Shown here: piece after piece, positions 1 through 9,494 of the stretch | How the letters are laid out: every line of letters starts with the position of its first letter | Position numbering within the stretch: the stretch's first letter is position 1 | Source of the DNA: Linyphia triangularis | Taxonomy: Eukaryota > Arthropoda > Arachnida > Araneae > Linyphiidae | DNA length: 64,000 nt | Direction of reading: 5' to 3' | Assembly (NCBI GenBank): GCA_963978545.1 | Contig: OZ021725.1 | Location: 11,361,197-11,425,196 of the forward strand | Notes under the pieces: model-generated | Seen by the model: only the letters and a program-made list of their open reading frames with translations | Told to the model about the DNA's origin: nothing | The model's database searches: none | Program-made: the position numbers and the translations under genes

Positions 1-760
1 TCCAGATGCAAAAGAAAATCGAACATTTTTGGGCATCAATTTTCTACTAGAAGCTGGAGTTGTTTTAAACCTAAAAGAACATGTATGGTTTTACAATGAC
101 AGACCCCATGAATGTTACGAATTGGCATCTGAAAAGAGTGTTCCAACGTTAACGTCTCCACCTTGTTTCAAAATCAATTCGTGTTCTCTACGTGACGAAG
201 AGAACACGAATTCTCAGCAATTGACCGTAGAACAAAGAGACGCTTTGAATTCTGTATCGAAGGATTTCGATGGTGTGTTTCGTCCAGGGGGAGAAGCAAC
301 CCCTTTTATAGAACATCACATTGATATCGGTACACATGCACCAGTGGCCGTACTTCCATATAGGATTCCTCCACCAAAGAAAGAAATTCTTCGAAAGGAA
401 CTGGATCGTTTATTGACAGAAGCAGTTATTGAGGAATGTAAAACTTACCATGATGAATCCAAAGAAGTTTGTGACCTATGTATGATTGTTGCTGACTTTC
501 CTACTCGACGTCCAGCAGAGATACGAACTGAACAGCTGAAAGATGATGACATAAAGAATATCATTGAAAGTTTTGAAGGAAAAGATGCAGATGTTTCCAG
601 ATGGACTGGACGGGGTTATCTAATGAATAAGGGAATTATTTACCGGTTCTCTCCAGATTCAGAATCGGAAGATGCTCAGTTAGTTGTCTCCTCCCATGAG
701 CAAGAGTGGGTGTTGCAAGAGCATCATGATGATCCTACTGCTCACCTCACTATGGTATAG
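1..760 (+). pseudogene. Ty3/gypsy pol fragment: protease end, RT start, fused to integrase linker
   Basis: The frame is open from the first base of the window, so the start is cut off. It opens with a protease-to-RT type segment (FLGINFLLEAGVVLNL), followed by the N-terminal approach to reverse transcriptase (HHIDIGTHAPVAVLPYRIPP, then LLTEAVIEE). The RT palm, thumb and RNase H are absent. The frame jumps to the segment that precedes the integrase zinc domain in gypsy elements (EQLKDDDIKNIIESFEG, then GYLMNKGIIYRF). A stop at 758-760 ends it, although homologous sequence continues. This is an internally deleted, non-functional pol. Family assignment rests on recognising these segments; subfamily is not resolved. 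Confidence 0.75.
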
Positions 761-1749
761 AAGGAACTTTTCAACGGATAGCTACTCGATATTATTGGAC
801 TAGAATGCTCAAAACTATTGCCGAGTATGTAAAGAATTGTCCTGACTGTAGTAGATACAAAGCTTCTAACCAAAAGCCTTCAGGTTTATAACAAACACCT
901 GTGTATTCCCAAAAGTTTTAAATCATTGCCATTGACTTCTTTGGTCCATTACCTAAAGCAGAAGGAGGGGAAAAGTGGATTTTCATAGTCGAAGACTGCG
1001 CCACCAGATGGATTGAACTGTTTTACCTTGAGACATCCACAGCTAAAGAGTGTGCGCTTACGCTCTTGAATGAAGTCTTTCTTCGATATGGGCTCAGCCG
1101 TCGTGTCATTAGTGACAATGGTGCGCAATTCGTAAGCGCTATAATGCAACAACTGTTGTATTTCCTTGACATAAAACAGAGTCTCACTCCCTTCTATCAC
1201 CCTCAAGCAAATCCTGTCGAAAGAAAAAACCGGGATCTAAAGCCGCGCCTAGCGATATTGGTCGTTAATGACCACAGCACTTGGGTAGAGCGGTTGTCTT
1301 CCATTCGATTTGCCATGAACTCGTCGAAATGTGAAAGTACAGGACAGACTGCTGCTTACCTACATTTTGGTAGAGAAATGAGAACTCCTGATGATGTTTC
1401 TCGTGACCTAAGAGCCATCATTCAGAATGATAATTTTGTCCCAGAAATAACACCCTACCTTTAAAGATTTGCTGGGACATTGAAAGGAATTCGAGAGAGG
1501 GTAGAGATACAGCCGGATCGTCGAAAAGACTATGCTGATAAATCTCGAAAAGAAGGACCTCGTTACGTTCCTGGCGATTTGGCATGGGTTACATCACATC
1601 ATTTAAGCAATAAGAAACATGGAAAAACATCGAAGTTTATGCCGAGAAGAGAAGGACCATATGTAATATTGACTCAAAGATCTCCAACAACATATGAACT
1701 GGTTAATCAAGACAATCTTGATGTGCCATTGGGTACTTATCATAGTTAA
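761..1749 (+). pseudogene. Ty3/gypsy integrase, interrupted by stops
   Basis: This continues the pol fragment upstream. The zinc-binding region is visible after 761 (NCPDCSRYKA), followed by an integrase catalytic core with first Asp in AIDFFGPL, second Asp in VISDNGAQF and the catalytic Glu in NPVERKNRD. A C-terminal region (RYVPGDLAWVTSHHLS, then KFMPRREGPYVI) resembles the GPY/F module of Ty3/gypsy integrases. In-frame stops lie near 888 and 920 and at 1462-1464, so no single product can be made. The longest open pieces are 1066-1464 and 1480-1749. Protein-level similarity is high despite the stops, which suggests moderately recent decay. Confidence 0.8.
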
Positions 1750-1921
1750 GCACTGTGTCCTTACCAAGGTCAAGATTCTCTGCCAAAAGTACCTCTTCGA
1801 AAACGCGGACGGCCTAAAAAGAAAGCTGCAATCCCAGATTCACCTTCACCAAAATAAGATCACAAGAACATTTCTGTGTCTGGCTCCTGGTCGGGACGAC
1901 TTCAGACCCAGAGAGGGAGTC

Positions 1922-2109
1922 TGTAGCGGAATAAATATACCCTCGTGCATCTCTTGCTGGATGAATATATCCTCGTGCCGTCACAACTAGATATCCTCGC
2001 GCTTTACCTTGGTAGTTGTGTTCTATAGATTTGAAGACACCAGTTTGAGTTTGGAGAATGGCGTATTAACTAATAAAGTTGTTTCATTAAACCATTTCGT
2101 ATTATTACA
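1922..2109 (+). repeat. candidate 3' LTR of the decayed gypsy element
   Basis: A purine run (AGAGAGGGAG, about 1911-1919) of polypurine-tract type is followed at 1922 by TGTAGCGG. The segment ends TATTATTACA near 2109 and contains AATAAAG near 2074, a possible poly(A) signal. TG...CA ends, the upstream polypurine tract and position downstream of integrase fit a short (~190 bp) LTR. No second copy is in the window to confirm the borders, so the call is tentative. Confidence 0.4.
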
Positions 2110-2809
2110 ATCGTAAACACTTAACCATTTACAAGTTTGTTGTCTCATCGACATCACTGCTATAAACTCTTAATTCAGCAACAATGTTTGGGTGCTTTTT
2201 TAGCAAAACAATATAAAAAAAATCTTTCAAGGTTACTAAAATTAGAAGATAAAATGAGATTTAATAATTTTTGCCAAACCATGCAGGTATACAATTGGCA
2301 AAAGAACCATTTTTGTAATCCCAAGATAAGTCATTGACCCAAATAAGCGATCACATTCTCTCAATGTGACAAATTACATACTTCTCATGTTCATTGTTTA
2401 GAAAAAATGTATATCTTTTTTTTTGGGGGGGGGGTTGTTATAATTTTACTATTTAAAGTCTTAAATGATTTTGATTTCATTTCGCAACTTGTAACCATTT
2501 TAGTATCTTGCCAAAAAGAACATTTGAATTATATTTACTTATTAAAGGTATTTTGTACTCCACTGCCATAATTTTCTTTTTGTGATTTATATACAATTAA
2601 ACATATAGTTGCAAAATGGAGCATATTTGATCTGCATTAAGGAATTAAAGATTAATTTATTATGATATCAACTCAATGGACAAGTGAAAATTATTCTTAA
2701 GCATGCATAATGAATCTTCTAATATTTTCAATCATAAACAACATTTTCTATTCCTTAATCCTAGGCAATACTTTAAAATAAACTACAGGATCATTATTTG
2801 TTTACTCAG
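2110..2809. other. non-coding, no gene recognised
   Basis: AT-rich sequence with a T10G10-type run near 2419-2434. Short open frames exist but carry no recognisable domain. Confidence 0.6.
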
Positions 2810-3065
2810 ATGATGGTGCCTTACCATCTGGCTGAGTCCAAAATCATGAAGCCTATTTGTAGATGTTGTGTAATTGTTTCAGTGCAGTTGTCCTCGGGTT
2901 GGTTTGTACGCTCAACAACCTATTTTTATGCACAATGACGGCTAATCAAGCAGGGACCTACAGCTTAAAATGGATGTCGAACCACAACAAACATCCATAT
3001 CTAACCCGGCACCTTTGTCATGCGAAATCAGAGCTCTAACCACACAGCCAACAGGTTGGCCAGTT
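2810..3065 (-). repeat. possible old tRNA-derived SINE
   Basis: On the minus strand the segment starts with a tRNA-like box A region (GGCTGTGTGGTTAGAGCTC) and about 40 nt later has a weak box B (GCCGGGTTAGATAT). A tRNA-unrelated body follows to about 2810. No target duplication was found, and box B deviates from the consensus, so this is either an old SINE or a chance resemblance. Confidence 0.4.
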
Positions 3066-3904
3066 AACCTTGAGAAGTACTTGAATTTGAAAACCAAATC
3101 TGCATAGTAAAAATTATAATAGTTTATTTATCATTCTCATCAAAAGACACACCTTGCTTGCTGTCCTCGGGCTTTTAAATATTATGATAAGGTATAATAA
3201 AATTCACATTTTGAAATAGAAAAACCTACCACGGTATTCCCCTCCCACCATAACAAAAATTCCATCCTGTAATGAAATGCGAATCTTGATATTCGAGATG
3301 TGTTCTTTTTTTATCCACATTAATGATAATTGAGGATAGTGGGCAGTCCATTTGTTGAAATTTTAGTAAGTTTTCCTAAGAAATATGAACATCAAGAATT
3401 AACAATATTAATAGAAAATAACTACCAAAAAACATTTTTAGAAAAAAATATGTCCAATATGGTTTCCGTCTTGCATTACTTTCGAGGCTAGAACCAAAAG
3501 ATATTTAGTAATGAGAGCATGTTGTAAAATAACATGGCTCCCAAAAACCTAACACCATTTAGCATGTACCAAGAAAGATTTACCAATCAACGGTTTAATA
3601 AACATCTCTTTTAAACACATAATAATGGGAAACAATAAACACAATGGTCATAACTTCAAAGAAATAAGTGTTTCCATTAATACTTATTAATGAAATCCAA
3701 GTTTGAAGTGGCGAATTAAATAGATCACTAAGTCAAACAAAATACACTCAAATTGCCAAGGAGTTTAATTGTGCATGCATAACTCATTTTTGTTGCTAAC
3801 TAGTTCTTTTAACTCTTACAAGCAATACTGAATGTTCAATTTACTATCCCAGTTGTTGGTGTCAAAGCCTAATGCTATGAATATCAACAATGAAATTTAA
3901 ACAA
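3066..3904. other. non-coding, no gene recognised
   Basis: AT-rich, no open frame above 60 codons with a recognisable domain. Confidence 0.55.
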
Positions 3905-4345
3905 ACTTTTTTTAAAACGTAAACAATTAACTACTGAAAATAGTGTTTACTCACCTATTGGACTAATTATAGGAATGTTAGGGCAACAACTTTCACTAGT
4001 TAAATTCACTATTATTTTTAATTTTTATCCATAATTCATGAAATAAAAGAACACAATGCTAATCTTGACTGGGAACTGACAAGTTAAAAACAGACGTAGT
4101 TTAATTAACGAAGAAGAAAAAAACTACTGCATTTAAAGTTTACCTACCTATCGGACCACTTATCAAAAGATCTACGCTACAACATTCGCTAGTTATAATT
4201 TTAAAATAATGACTTTAGAAATTAAAAATAACAACTTAATTAATCTGTAATTCATGAAATAAAAACATCTCAATGTTAATTCAGATTGACGTCCGTCTTT
4301 TAAAAACCCAGCGGCCATGTTGTGACGTCATCACTCCTCACACGC
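3905..4345. repeat. dispersed repeat made of ~140-190 bp sub-units
   Basis: Successive diverged units share blocks such as AACTACTGCATTTAAAG, TTTACCTACCTATCGGACCA and CATTCGCTAGTTA, and end in CCAGCGGCCATGTTGTGACG. The same order of blocks recurs at 28476-28895, so this is a dispersed repeat family. No coding capacity or terminal repeats were recognised. Confidence 0.6.
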
Positions 4346-4833
4346 ATTACACAGAAAACATAAACTGGTGCATTTAATGCTTACTAACTGTGAGCCGTTG
4401 CCTTTTGCTTATGTTAGAAAAATAGAATTCAAGAAACCACCTCCAGTTCTCAACAAACCGCCACTTTACTTTATTTTTCGAAAACTGAAGACGATACAAT
4501 TCAAATACATTTCATTGCTTGTTTTTTAAATTAAAATACTCTCTCGTGCAACAACGTTTACAAAATTATAAAAGCCGTTTGTTATCCCGTGGCTGGAATC
4601 TAGCGTAATAAACTAATGCAACCGCATTGTTAATTCAGAAACCTTACACCTCCCCCCCCCCCCAAGAGTTATATTAAATCATAATTTAAATTAACCAAAC
4701 CAAATACACCCTGAATACCCACAAAATATTGATAAGAGAAAATTATGTAAAAAGAAAGCTAAACAATTTGAATCACTGCATCAAATGACACAGCATAATT
4801 AGTTCACCTTGAAAGTCATTACATGATATACTG
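4346..4833. other. non-coding flank
   Basis: No gene seen. It contains a C-run near 4653-4663. On the minus strand it follows the stop that ends the retroelement RNase H reading, so it may hold decayed retroelement sequence. Confidence 0.5.
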
Positions 4834-5058
4834 TCTCTAGTTCACAATCTCGATAAGGCATCAACATTGCTCAACTTCTGACCCTTGACATAAGCTATCT
4901 TAAGGTTAAAACGTTGAAGAGCTAAAGTCCAACGTTTGAGTCTACGGCTTTGAGGAACCTAGTCGGACAGAAATACAAGTGGATTTTGGTCAGTCATTAA
5001 GAATATCTCCGCTCCGAACAGTATTGTTTCAAATCGCTTTAGAGCCCAGATGATGGCA
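4834..5058 (-). pseudogene. distal half of Ty3/gypsy RNase H, cut off by the Polinton
   Basis: Read on the minus strand from 5058, this continues the RNase H domain that stops at 20017 on the other side of the Polinton. It begins at the point reached by the EREAFAI segment there and runs through WALKRFETILFG, FLMTDQNPLVFL, LKRWTLALQRF and KGQKLSNVDALSR, the usual end of RNase H in these elements. One TAG interrupts it and a stop follows directly after VDALSRL. This shows that the Polinton landed in a pre-existing retroelement. Confidence 0.85.
5053..5058. repeat. left target-site duplication of the Polinton (ATGGCA)
   Basis: ATGGCA immediately precedes the terminal AGTAGTTA and is repeated at 20017-20022. 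Six base pairs is the known duplication length for Polinton integration. Confidence 0.93.
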
Positions 5059-5450
5059 AGTAGTTAAAAAAGGAGAGTCCGAAGCCATGGCGGGATGCGG
5101 GATGGGACGAGGGACGATGACGTCACCGGAAGTGGGCGTGACCGGATATGACGTCACAGGAAGTGACATCACAGGATATGCCGTCACCGGAAGTCACGTG
5201 ACCGGAAGTGGAGTGGAGTTGTTCCCCTCCTGCTGCTGTTTTAGTTTCGTTATAAGCTGTTTGTGTATGACGTCACAGTGGGAATGACGTCATAATGTGT
5301 TTTATATCAAAGTTTTGAGTGGTGGCAACACTTTTTTTTAGTTTCGGTTTATCTAGCAGACGGAGTTGAGTTGTTCTAGGACTGCTTCTTAGCGAATAAG
5401 TTAGAATGATAGGTTTTTATTGCGTGACGTCACAGTAGGTATGACGTCAT
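5059..5450 (+). repeat. left terminal inverted repeat of the Polinton
   Basis: It starts AGTAGTTAAAAAAGG and matches the reverse complement of 19618-20016 with scattered substitutions, a 6-bp indel and small homopolymer differences. The GC-rich outer ~170 bp is packed with TGACGTCA (CRE/ATF type), ACCGGAAGT (Ets/GABP type) and TCACGTGA (E-box) words, which together resemble a strong promoter. Binding is inferred from motif shape only. Confidence 0.9.
5087..5287 (+). other. 66-codon open frame inside the TIR, conserved in four TIR copies
   Basis: An ATG in a good context (GAAGCCATGGCG) opens a frame rich in VTG repeats (GYDVTGSDITGYAVTG). It runs into a Cys/Phe-rich tail (FPSCCCFSF). The same frame is open in the right TIR (19781-19987, minus) and in both ends of the palindromic element (47766-47972 and 62149-62355). 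The VTG periodicity follows directly from repeated TGACGTCAC DNA words, so coding need not be the cause of conservation. No known domain; treat as a possible micro-protein only. Confidence 0.25.
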
Positions 5451-5770
5451 AATGTGTTTTATTTCAAAGTTTTGAGCGGTGGCAACACTTTTTAGTTTTT
5501 GTTTCCAGTTAACTGGAGTTGAGTTGTTCTAGGGTTGCTTCTTAACGAGTAAGTTAGAGTTATAGATATTTTTACTAGTGACGTCACAGTGAGTATGACG
5601 TCATAACTTGCTTAACGTTAAAAGTTTTGAGCAGTGGCAATACTTTTTAGTTTCGATTTACCTTTCAGGTGGAGTTGAGTTGTTTTAGGGCTGCTTCTAA
5701 ACGAATAACTTAGAGTTATAGATATTTTTACTAGTGACATCACAGTGGGAATGACGTCATAACTTGCTTT
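5251..5770 (+). repeat. ~156-bp tandem sub-repeats of the left TIR region
   Basis: Four units each hold a pair of TGACGTCA-type palindromes about 20 bp apart, then GGCAACACTTTTTAG, GGAGTTGAGTTGTT and TTAGAGTTATAG blocks. The first CRE of each pair starts at 5268, 5425, 5579 and 5735 (spacing 157, 154, 156; the last is mutated to TGACATCA). The right TIR has only two pairs, so copy number differs between the ends. Confidence 0.85.
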
Positions 5771-5966
5771 GTGTTAGAGATCGGCAAAATACTTGCTTGC
5801 GATTGGTCGGTTTTAGACACATCACCAAATACTCTCTTCTCATTGGTTGAAATGTGTCACGTGATTTCATTGGCTATACAGTTTATGGTGCTTTGAAAGA
5901 TTATTTGAAATTGTAAATAAAAATTATTCAATGGAAATATGTCTGTGTGATTTTCTTATGTGAAAT

Positions 5967-5987
5967 AATAAAAAAAAAAAAAAAAAA
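5967..5987 (+). terminator. possible poly(A) signal and templated A-run after the left TIR
   Basis: AATAAA at 5967-5972 runs directly into a total of 18 adenines (5970-5987). Another AATAAA lies near 5916. It could end a transcript reading inward from the terminal promoter-like repeat, or simply be an A-rich spacer. Confidence 0.25.
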
Positions 5988-6004
5988 TGTTAAAGCAATA
6001 TCAC

Positions 6005-6010
6005 TTTATT
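6005..6010 (-). terminator. poly(A) signal of the late gene cluster
   Basis: AATAAA on the minus strand lies three bases beyond the stop codon of the last late gene (6014). Its position at the end of the minus-strand cluster suggests a shared 3' end for late transcripts. Confidence 0.6.
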
Positions 6011-6013
6011 GAA

Positions 6014-6688
6014 TCATAAATTTTCCCACTTTTTAGGTGGTTTTACATTTCGTCTCAACTTTGTTTGGACAATTTTTACAGGTGACTTTAGCAACTTCTT
6101 ATTTCCGATAAACTGCTTCGGAACATTTAAATCTTTCAAAACAGTATTAAATAAACTTTTCCGTGATACATTACTTTTGGTATTGTACATATAATTGAAA
6201 AAGTCGATAATGTTAGAGTTTGGTATTTTTTCTCCGTGAATGGAGATTTGACCCTTGGAATTCCATGATAAGATATCAGGTTGATTCTTGATGAGAGCAA
6301 GTGTATTTTCAGCTTTTCTTCGCATGGGTTTAGAAAGTGATGCTAATATAAGTTCTTGATAATTATCATCTTTTTGAAGTTTCTTTATTTCTTCTACTTT
6401 CACAGATTCTTCAACTTTCCTCTTATCTTCTATTTTCTCCACTTCTTCTTTCTTCTTCTCTTCAGCTGTCTTACTACTTTGTTCATTCGGACGTGAATTA
6501 TTAAATTCTTGCAGATTTAAACTTTTCTTCAACAGTTCATGATAGAGGACCAATTTTTCATGATCAGGTAAGTCACTATGTAAAATTTGTATCATTGCCT
6601 TATCAAGCTCACTAAGCCTTTTATTGGAAACAGTATGTTTTGTCACCAATTCTTCGGGTATAAGAGCAAACTTCTTAATTTGAGCCAT
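6014..6688 (-). CDS. Polinton late-cluster protein of unknown function (224 aa)
   Basis: This is the last gene of the minus-strand cluster, with its 3' end 955 bp from the left terminus. Residues ~1-70 look globular and mostly helical. Residues ~75-110 are a highly charged Lys/Glu stretch (EEKKKEEVEKIEDKRK), probably a coiled coil or flexible linker. The C-terminal third has a conserved-looking module (DILSWNSKGQISIHG, then SNIIDFFNYMYN) and a basic tail. I recall C-terminal segments of this style in other Polintons, but no function is established. A decayed homologue is present in both arms of the palindromic element, which supports it as a genuine gene. It may be virion-associated by location; that is inference. 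Confidence 0.75.
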   Translation of the reverse strand: MAQIKKFALIPEELVTKHTVSNKRLSELDKAMIQILHSDLPDHEKLVLYHELLKKSLNLQEFNNSRPNEQSSKTAEEKKKEEVEKIEDKRKVEESVKVEEIKKLQKDDNYQELILASLSKPMRRKAENTLALIKNQPDILSWNSKGQISIHGEKIPNSNIIDFFNYMYNTKSNVSRKSLFNTVLKDLNVPKQFIGNKKLLKSPVKIVQTKLRRNVKPPKKWENL

Positions 6689-6770
6689 GAAATAATGTAG
6701 TTAAAACACTCAAGGCTGCAGGAATAAGTATGTTGAGGAAACCTCCTTTCTGTAAAATGACTTGACGTTT

Positions 6771-7004
6771 TTACGGTAAAGACACTTTACGATTACTTAA
6801 ATGACGCAATATCTTCTTATGTTTAGAGAGCGTTTTCTTCTGTCGTGCAGTCAATGGGATATTTCCATTCAATGTGTTAATGCAACATTCGCATATGGCT
6901 TTTATACAGTTCTTATTGAGTTTACTTAATAAAGTTTTTCGTAACCTTAAAGGACAAATTTGCAACAGTCGTAATTGATTGAGTTGCTCCTTCTTAAGCG
7001 TCAT
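6771..7004 (-). CDS. small basic Cys-containing protein (77 aa) of the late cluster
   Basis: It lies 82 bp upstream of the 224-aa gene and 42 bp downstream of the ATPase end, in the same direction and within the compact cluster. The product is strongly basic (many Lys and Arg) and has a Cys cluster (AICECCINTL) in the middle. No family is recognised. Position and charge would suit a DNA-binding or virion core protein, but short length and lack of a recognised domain leave it hypothetical. Confidence 0.55.
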   Translation of the reverse strand: MTLKKEQLNQLRLLQICPLRLRKTLLSKLNKNCIKAICECCINTLNGNIPLTARQKKTLSKHKKILRHLSNRKVSLP

Positions 7005-7046
7005 CTTGCTAAATGATACTTATCTTCAAAGTCATTCACTTTTATA

Positions 7047-7686
7047 TCATTTAAATTGATACACGATCTGTCTTTCAGTAGGTAAAATTTTGGTACGTAA
7101 TCGTAACTCTTCTGGTGTTTCGGCACGTAAATCTATAAATAAATAGGAATAGGGGTTTTTCGTTGCATCTTCAAAGACTTCTTGAAATAACTTGACATGT
7201 CGAGGAAATAATTGTCTTCCTAGATGTGAAATTTGACTCACGTCTCGTCTATTTTTACACAGTACTAAATAGTGTGCATTCAATGTAATGTCGCGCATTT
7301 CTTTCCCTTTGTAGAAAAAAATTTTGTGTTATGAAGATAACACTCAGGTTTAAATGATGACTACCTTTTGTAAAAAGATCAGTTAAATGACTGTTAGCAT
7401 TTGACATTAAATCATCAATTACGAAGAGTGTATTCTCGCCCAAAAATTCTTTAAATGTCGTAGGTAGACCTTCTACAAATGTCACATTATCAATTTCATC
7501 ATATAACGGTTGATGTATTCCATAAAACCAAACAATCTTATCGGGAACAATTGAAAACATCCCCTGTTTTTCACTTATCAAATTCCGCACAAAATAACTT
7601 TTACCGCATCCTGTTGGACCGGCGATTACCATCGTAAAAGGATGTTGCAACTTTGGAAATTCCATGTTGAATGAGAGACGAGACAT
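7047..7686 (-). pseudogene. ATP: packaging ATPase (FtsK/HerA, A32-like), frame broken
   Basis: This is the genome-packaging ATPase of Polintons, expected to power DNA entry into the capsid. Residues 23-30 form Walker A (GPTGCGKS). Walker B is TLFVIDD around residues 86-92. A sensor-like SVIFITQN follows at ~115-122. The frame from 7686 loses family-like sequence just after that point and closes at 7255. The remaining C-terminal part (MRDITLNAHYLVL, then LGRQLFPRH) is open in another frame (7047-7298). The switch maps to a seven-A run on the plus strand at 7315-7321, so a one-base length change in that homopolymer explains it. It could be a real inactivating mutation, a sequencing error or, less likely, translational frameshifting. 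The start codon lies 24 bp after the protease stop. Confidence 0.85.
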
Positions 7687-7710
7687 AGTGCTACTGTTTA
7701 AATACTTTCT

Positions 7711-8187
7711 TTATTGATAAAATGGTGCTACAATTCTAAAGTGCTTGATTACAAAATGATGCACTTTGATATCATTACATATTTGATTGGGTACAAAAGA
7801 CAAGAGAATATCATTCATAGAACGTCCATTACATTTAGAATATAAATAAAAAATACAATATTGTCCACACACGGAACTCGCATTCGATTGAAGTATCATA
7901 GGATTAAACTCTACATGTCGATAACGCTTTACATAACTTGATATTCCTCCGGGAAAATAAGACGGTGGGTTTCCGAACGAATCAAAGAAGCATATTTCTG
8001 TAGGTGATTCTATATAAAAAGCCACCCAATGGGTACCTTCTTGATTGGACTTGTCAGTGTTGGCAATAAAACAGGCTGGAAAGTTTCGAACATATGTTGG
8101 TAATCGATCACTTGAGAAAACACCCAAGAATATATTCTTGGTTTTTGCATTTCCAGAAAGAATTCTAGTTATTTGTAGGGTATCCAT
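7711..8187 (-). CDS. PRO: adenain-like cysteine protease (158 aa)
   Basis: This is a maturation protease of the adenovirus protease/Ulp1-like clan, expected to cleave virion precursor proteins. The catalytic set can be placed at His53 (GTHWVAFY), Asp69 (CFFDSFG), Gln100 and Cys107 (SVCGQYC). Order and spacing match adenain. Length is slightly below the ~200 residues of adenovirus proteases, as is usual in Polintons. The start ATG overlaps the stop of the major capsid gene in a TAATG junction. No frame lesion is seen, and all catalytic residues are present. Confidence 0.9.
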   Translation of the reverse strand: MDTLQITRILSGNAKTKNIFLGVFSSDRLPTYVRNFPACFIANTDKSNQEGTHWVAFYIESPTEICFFDSFGNPPSYFPGGISSYVKRYRHVEFNPMILQSNASSVCGQYCIFYLYSKCNGRSMNDILLSFVPNQICNDIKVHHFVIKHFRIVAPFYQ

Positions 8188-9494
8188 TAATTCGGAAAGT
8201 CACACACCACGTGACGTGATTTGGATATTTCAATCACGTTTTGAAACTCTGCATAAATGAGCACTGATAAAGTTTCCGTAATAGCCTCGGAAAATTTAAT
8301 TTCCACACGTAAATTTCCTTGATGTTGCAGATTAAAATGTTCTCCGTCGCAAAGATCAGGACTTAGATCAAATGCGTAAAGTACATGTCCTCTGGCATAT
8401 TCTTCTTGAGATAAGTAAATTCCCTTATCACGATTAAATCCGGAAAATAAGCTATGATAAGCCCGAACGTAGTTGTTGGAATCAAAATTAAGCTCTAAAG
8501 GCTTGCAGGGAACCGGTTGTCCATCTACATAAATAGATACAAAGTTTGCACTATGGTGAGAAAAGAGAAATGGGTTCTTTGAATATTGCCCATTCATTGC
8601 AGCATTTCCTAAACAGGTGAGAATGACACGTTTTGGCATGAGTCCAAGAAACACATTATCTTGTAAAAAGGACCAACTCCCTTTGGCAATGCTATAAGTT
8701 TTGCAAATCACACGATCAATTGGATATTTGCACGATGTCTTCTCCAAAGCCTTAGCATGCCCAATAGCAACGGCAGGGCTAACCTTCACTTTTCTTATAA
8801 ATATAGAAGCATGCTCTAGAACTATCTTATAATCACCATCCACTTTGGTTGAAATTAAGCAAAATGAGGATTTGCTGCGTATCATTTTAATTTTGATATC
8901 TACCAAGTTAATCATGAGACGATTTTGTTGAAAAATGTCACAGTGGAGTTGACCAATCATTTCTACGGTCTGGCTGTCTTTGATAAGATTGTAACGCGTC
9001 TTCAATCCAGCATCAGCTTTCTCATCTATGGGGTCTATGATATCAGGTTGCGTATCTTTGTAGAATCCTTCACAGGTCAGTAAACTTTTCTTGGCATCTT
9101 CCCCATAATTTAACAATGTCTCTATATAGGCTCTAAAAGGATAAGTGTTGCTTGCAGAAGAAATATTTCTCTCGTTTAAACTAACGTCTACTTGACTGAA
9201 AAGCGAATGAAGGAAAAGGTTGACGGGAGCAACTGGTTCCTTTTCTGGTAGTTTAGTTCCATCTGCTTTCATCACTTTCACTTTCACGTGTAGATAGGAA
9301 GCAGCTAAGTCCACATATTCTTCACTACTTCCTGATATTGAAAATTCAATCGGTCCACCATCTCGTACACTTGAAAGGGGATGAAATTCGACAAATTGTC
9401 CTTTTTCGATAACTGTCTGGGTTGGGGGAATTGAAAATAAATCTAATTCCGACTTGACGCAAGGAGCAGAGTCTTTGTAGATGAAGGAAGCCAT
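8187..9494 (-). CDS. MCP: major capsid protein, double jelly-roll (435 aa)
   Basis: This is the hexon-like coat protein that would form the icosahedral shell. The N-terminal part (KSELDLFSIPPTQTVIE, then DLAASYLHVKVKVMKADG) and the mid segment (NLFLHSLFSQVDVSLN) are characteristic of Polinton/adintovirus major capsid proteins, which are often database-labelled as F54H12.2-like. The length fits a double jelly-roll. It overlaps the upstream small virion gene and the downstream protease gene by one base each in TAATG junctions, so its translation is probably coupled to its neighbours. The frame is intact throughout. The fold assignment is from family knowledge; no structure prediction was run. 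Confidence 0.85.
   Translation of the reverse strand: MASFIYKDSAPCVKSELDLFSIPPTQTVIEKGQFVEFHPLSSVRDGGPIEFSISGSSEEYVDLAASYLHVKVKVMKADGTKLPEKEPVAPVNLFLHSLFSQVDVSLNERNISSASNTYPFRAYIETLLNYGEDAKKSLLTCEGFYKDTQPDIIDPIDEKADAGLKTRYNLIKDSQTVEMIGQLHCDIFQQNRLMINLVDIKIKMIRSKSSFCLISTKVDGDYKIVLEHASIFIRKVKVSPAVAIGHAKALEKTSCKYPIDRVICKTYSIAKGSWSFLQDNVFLGLMPKRVILTCLGNAAMNGQYSKNPFLFSHHSANFVSIYVDGQPVPCKPLELNFDSNNYVRAYHSLFSGFNRDKGIYLSQEEYARGHVLYAFDLSPDLCDGEHFNLQHQGNLRVEIKFSEAITETLSVLIYAEFQNVIEISKSRHVVCDFPN

Noticed and set aside
2810..3065. A functional tRNA gene
   Set aside because: Box B deviates and the acceptor stem does not close; at most a tRNA-derived repeat.
7315..7325. Programmed -1 frameshift at an A AAT TTT-shaped heptamer in the ATPase
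   Set aside because: The downstream frame is reached by a +1, not a -1, change, so the heptamer does not explain the switch.
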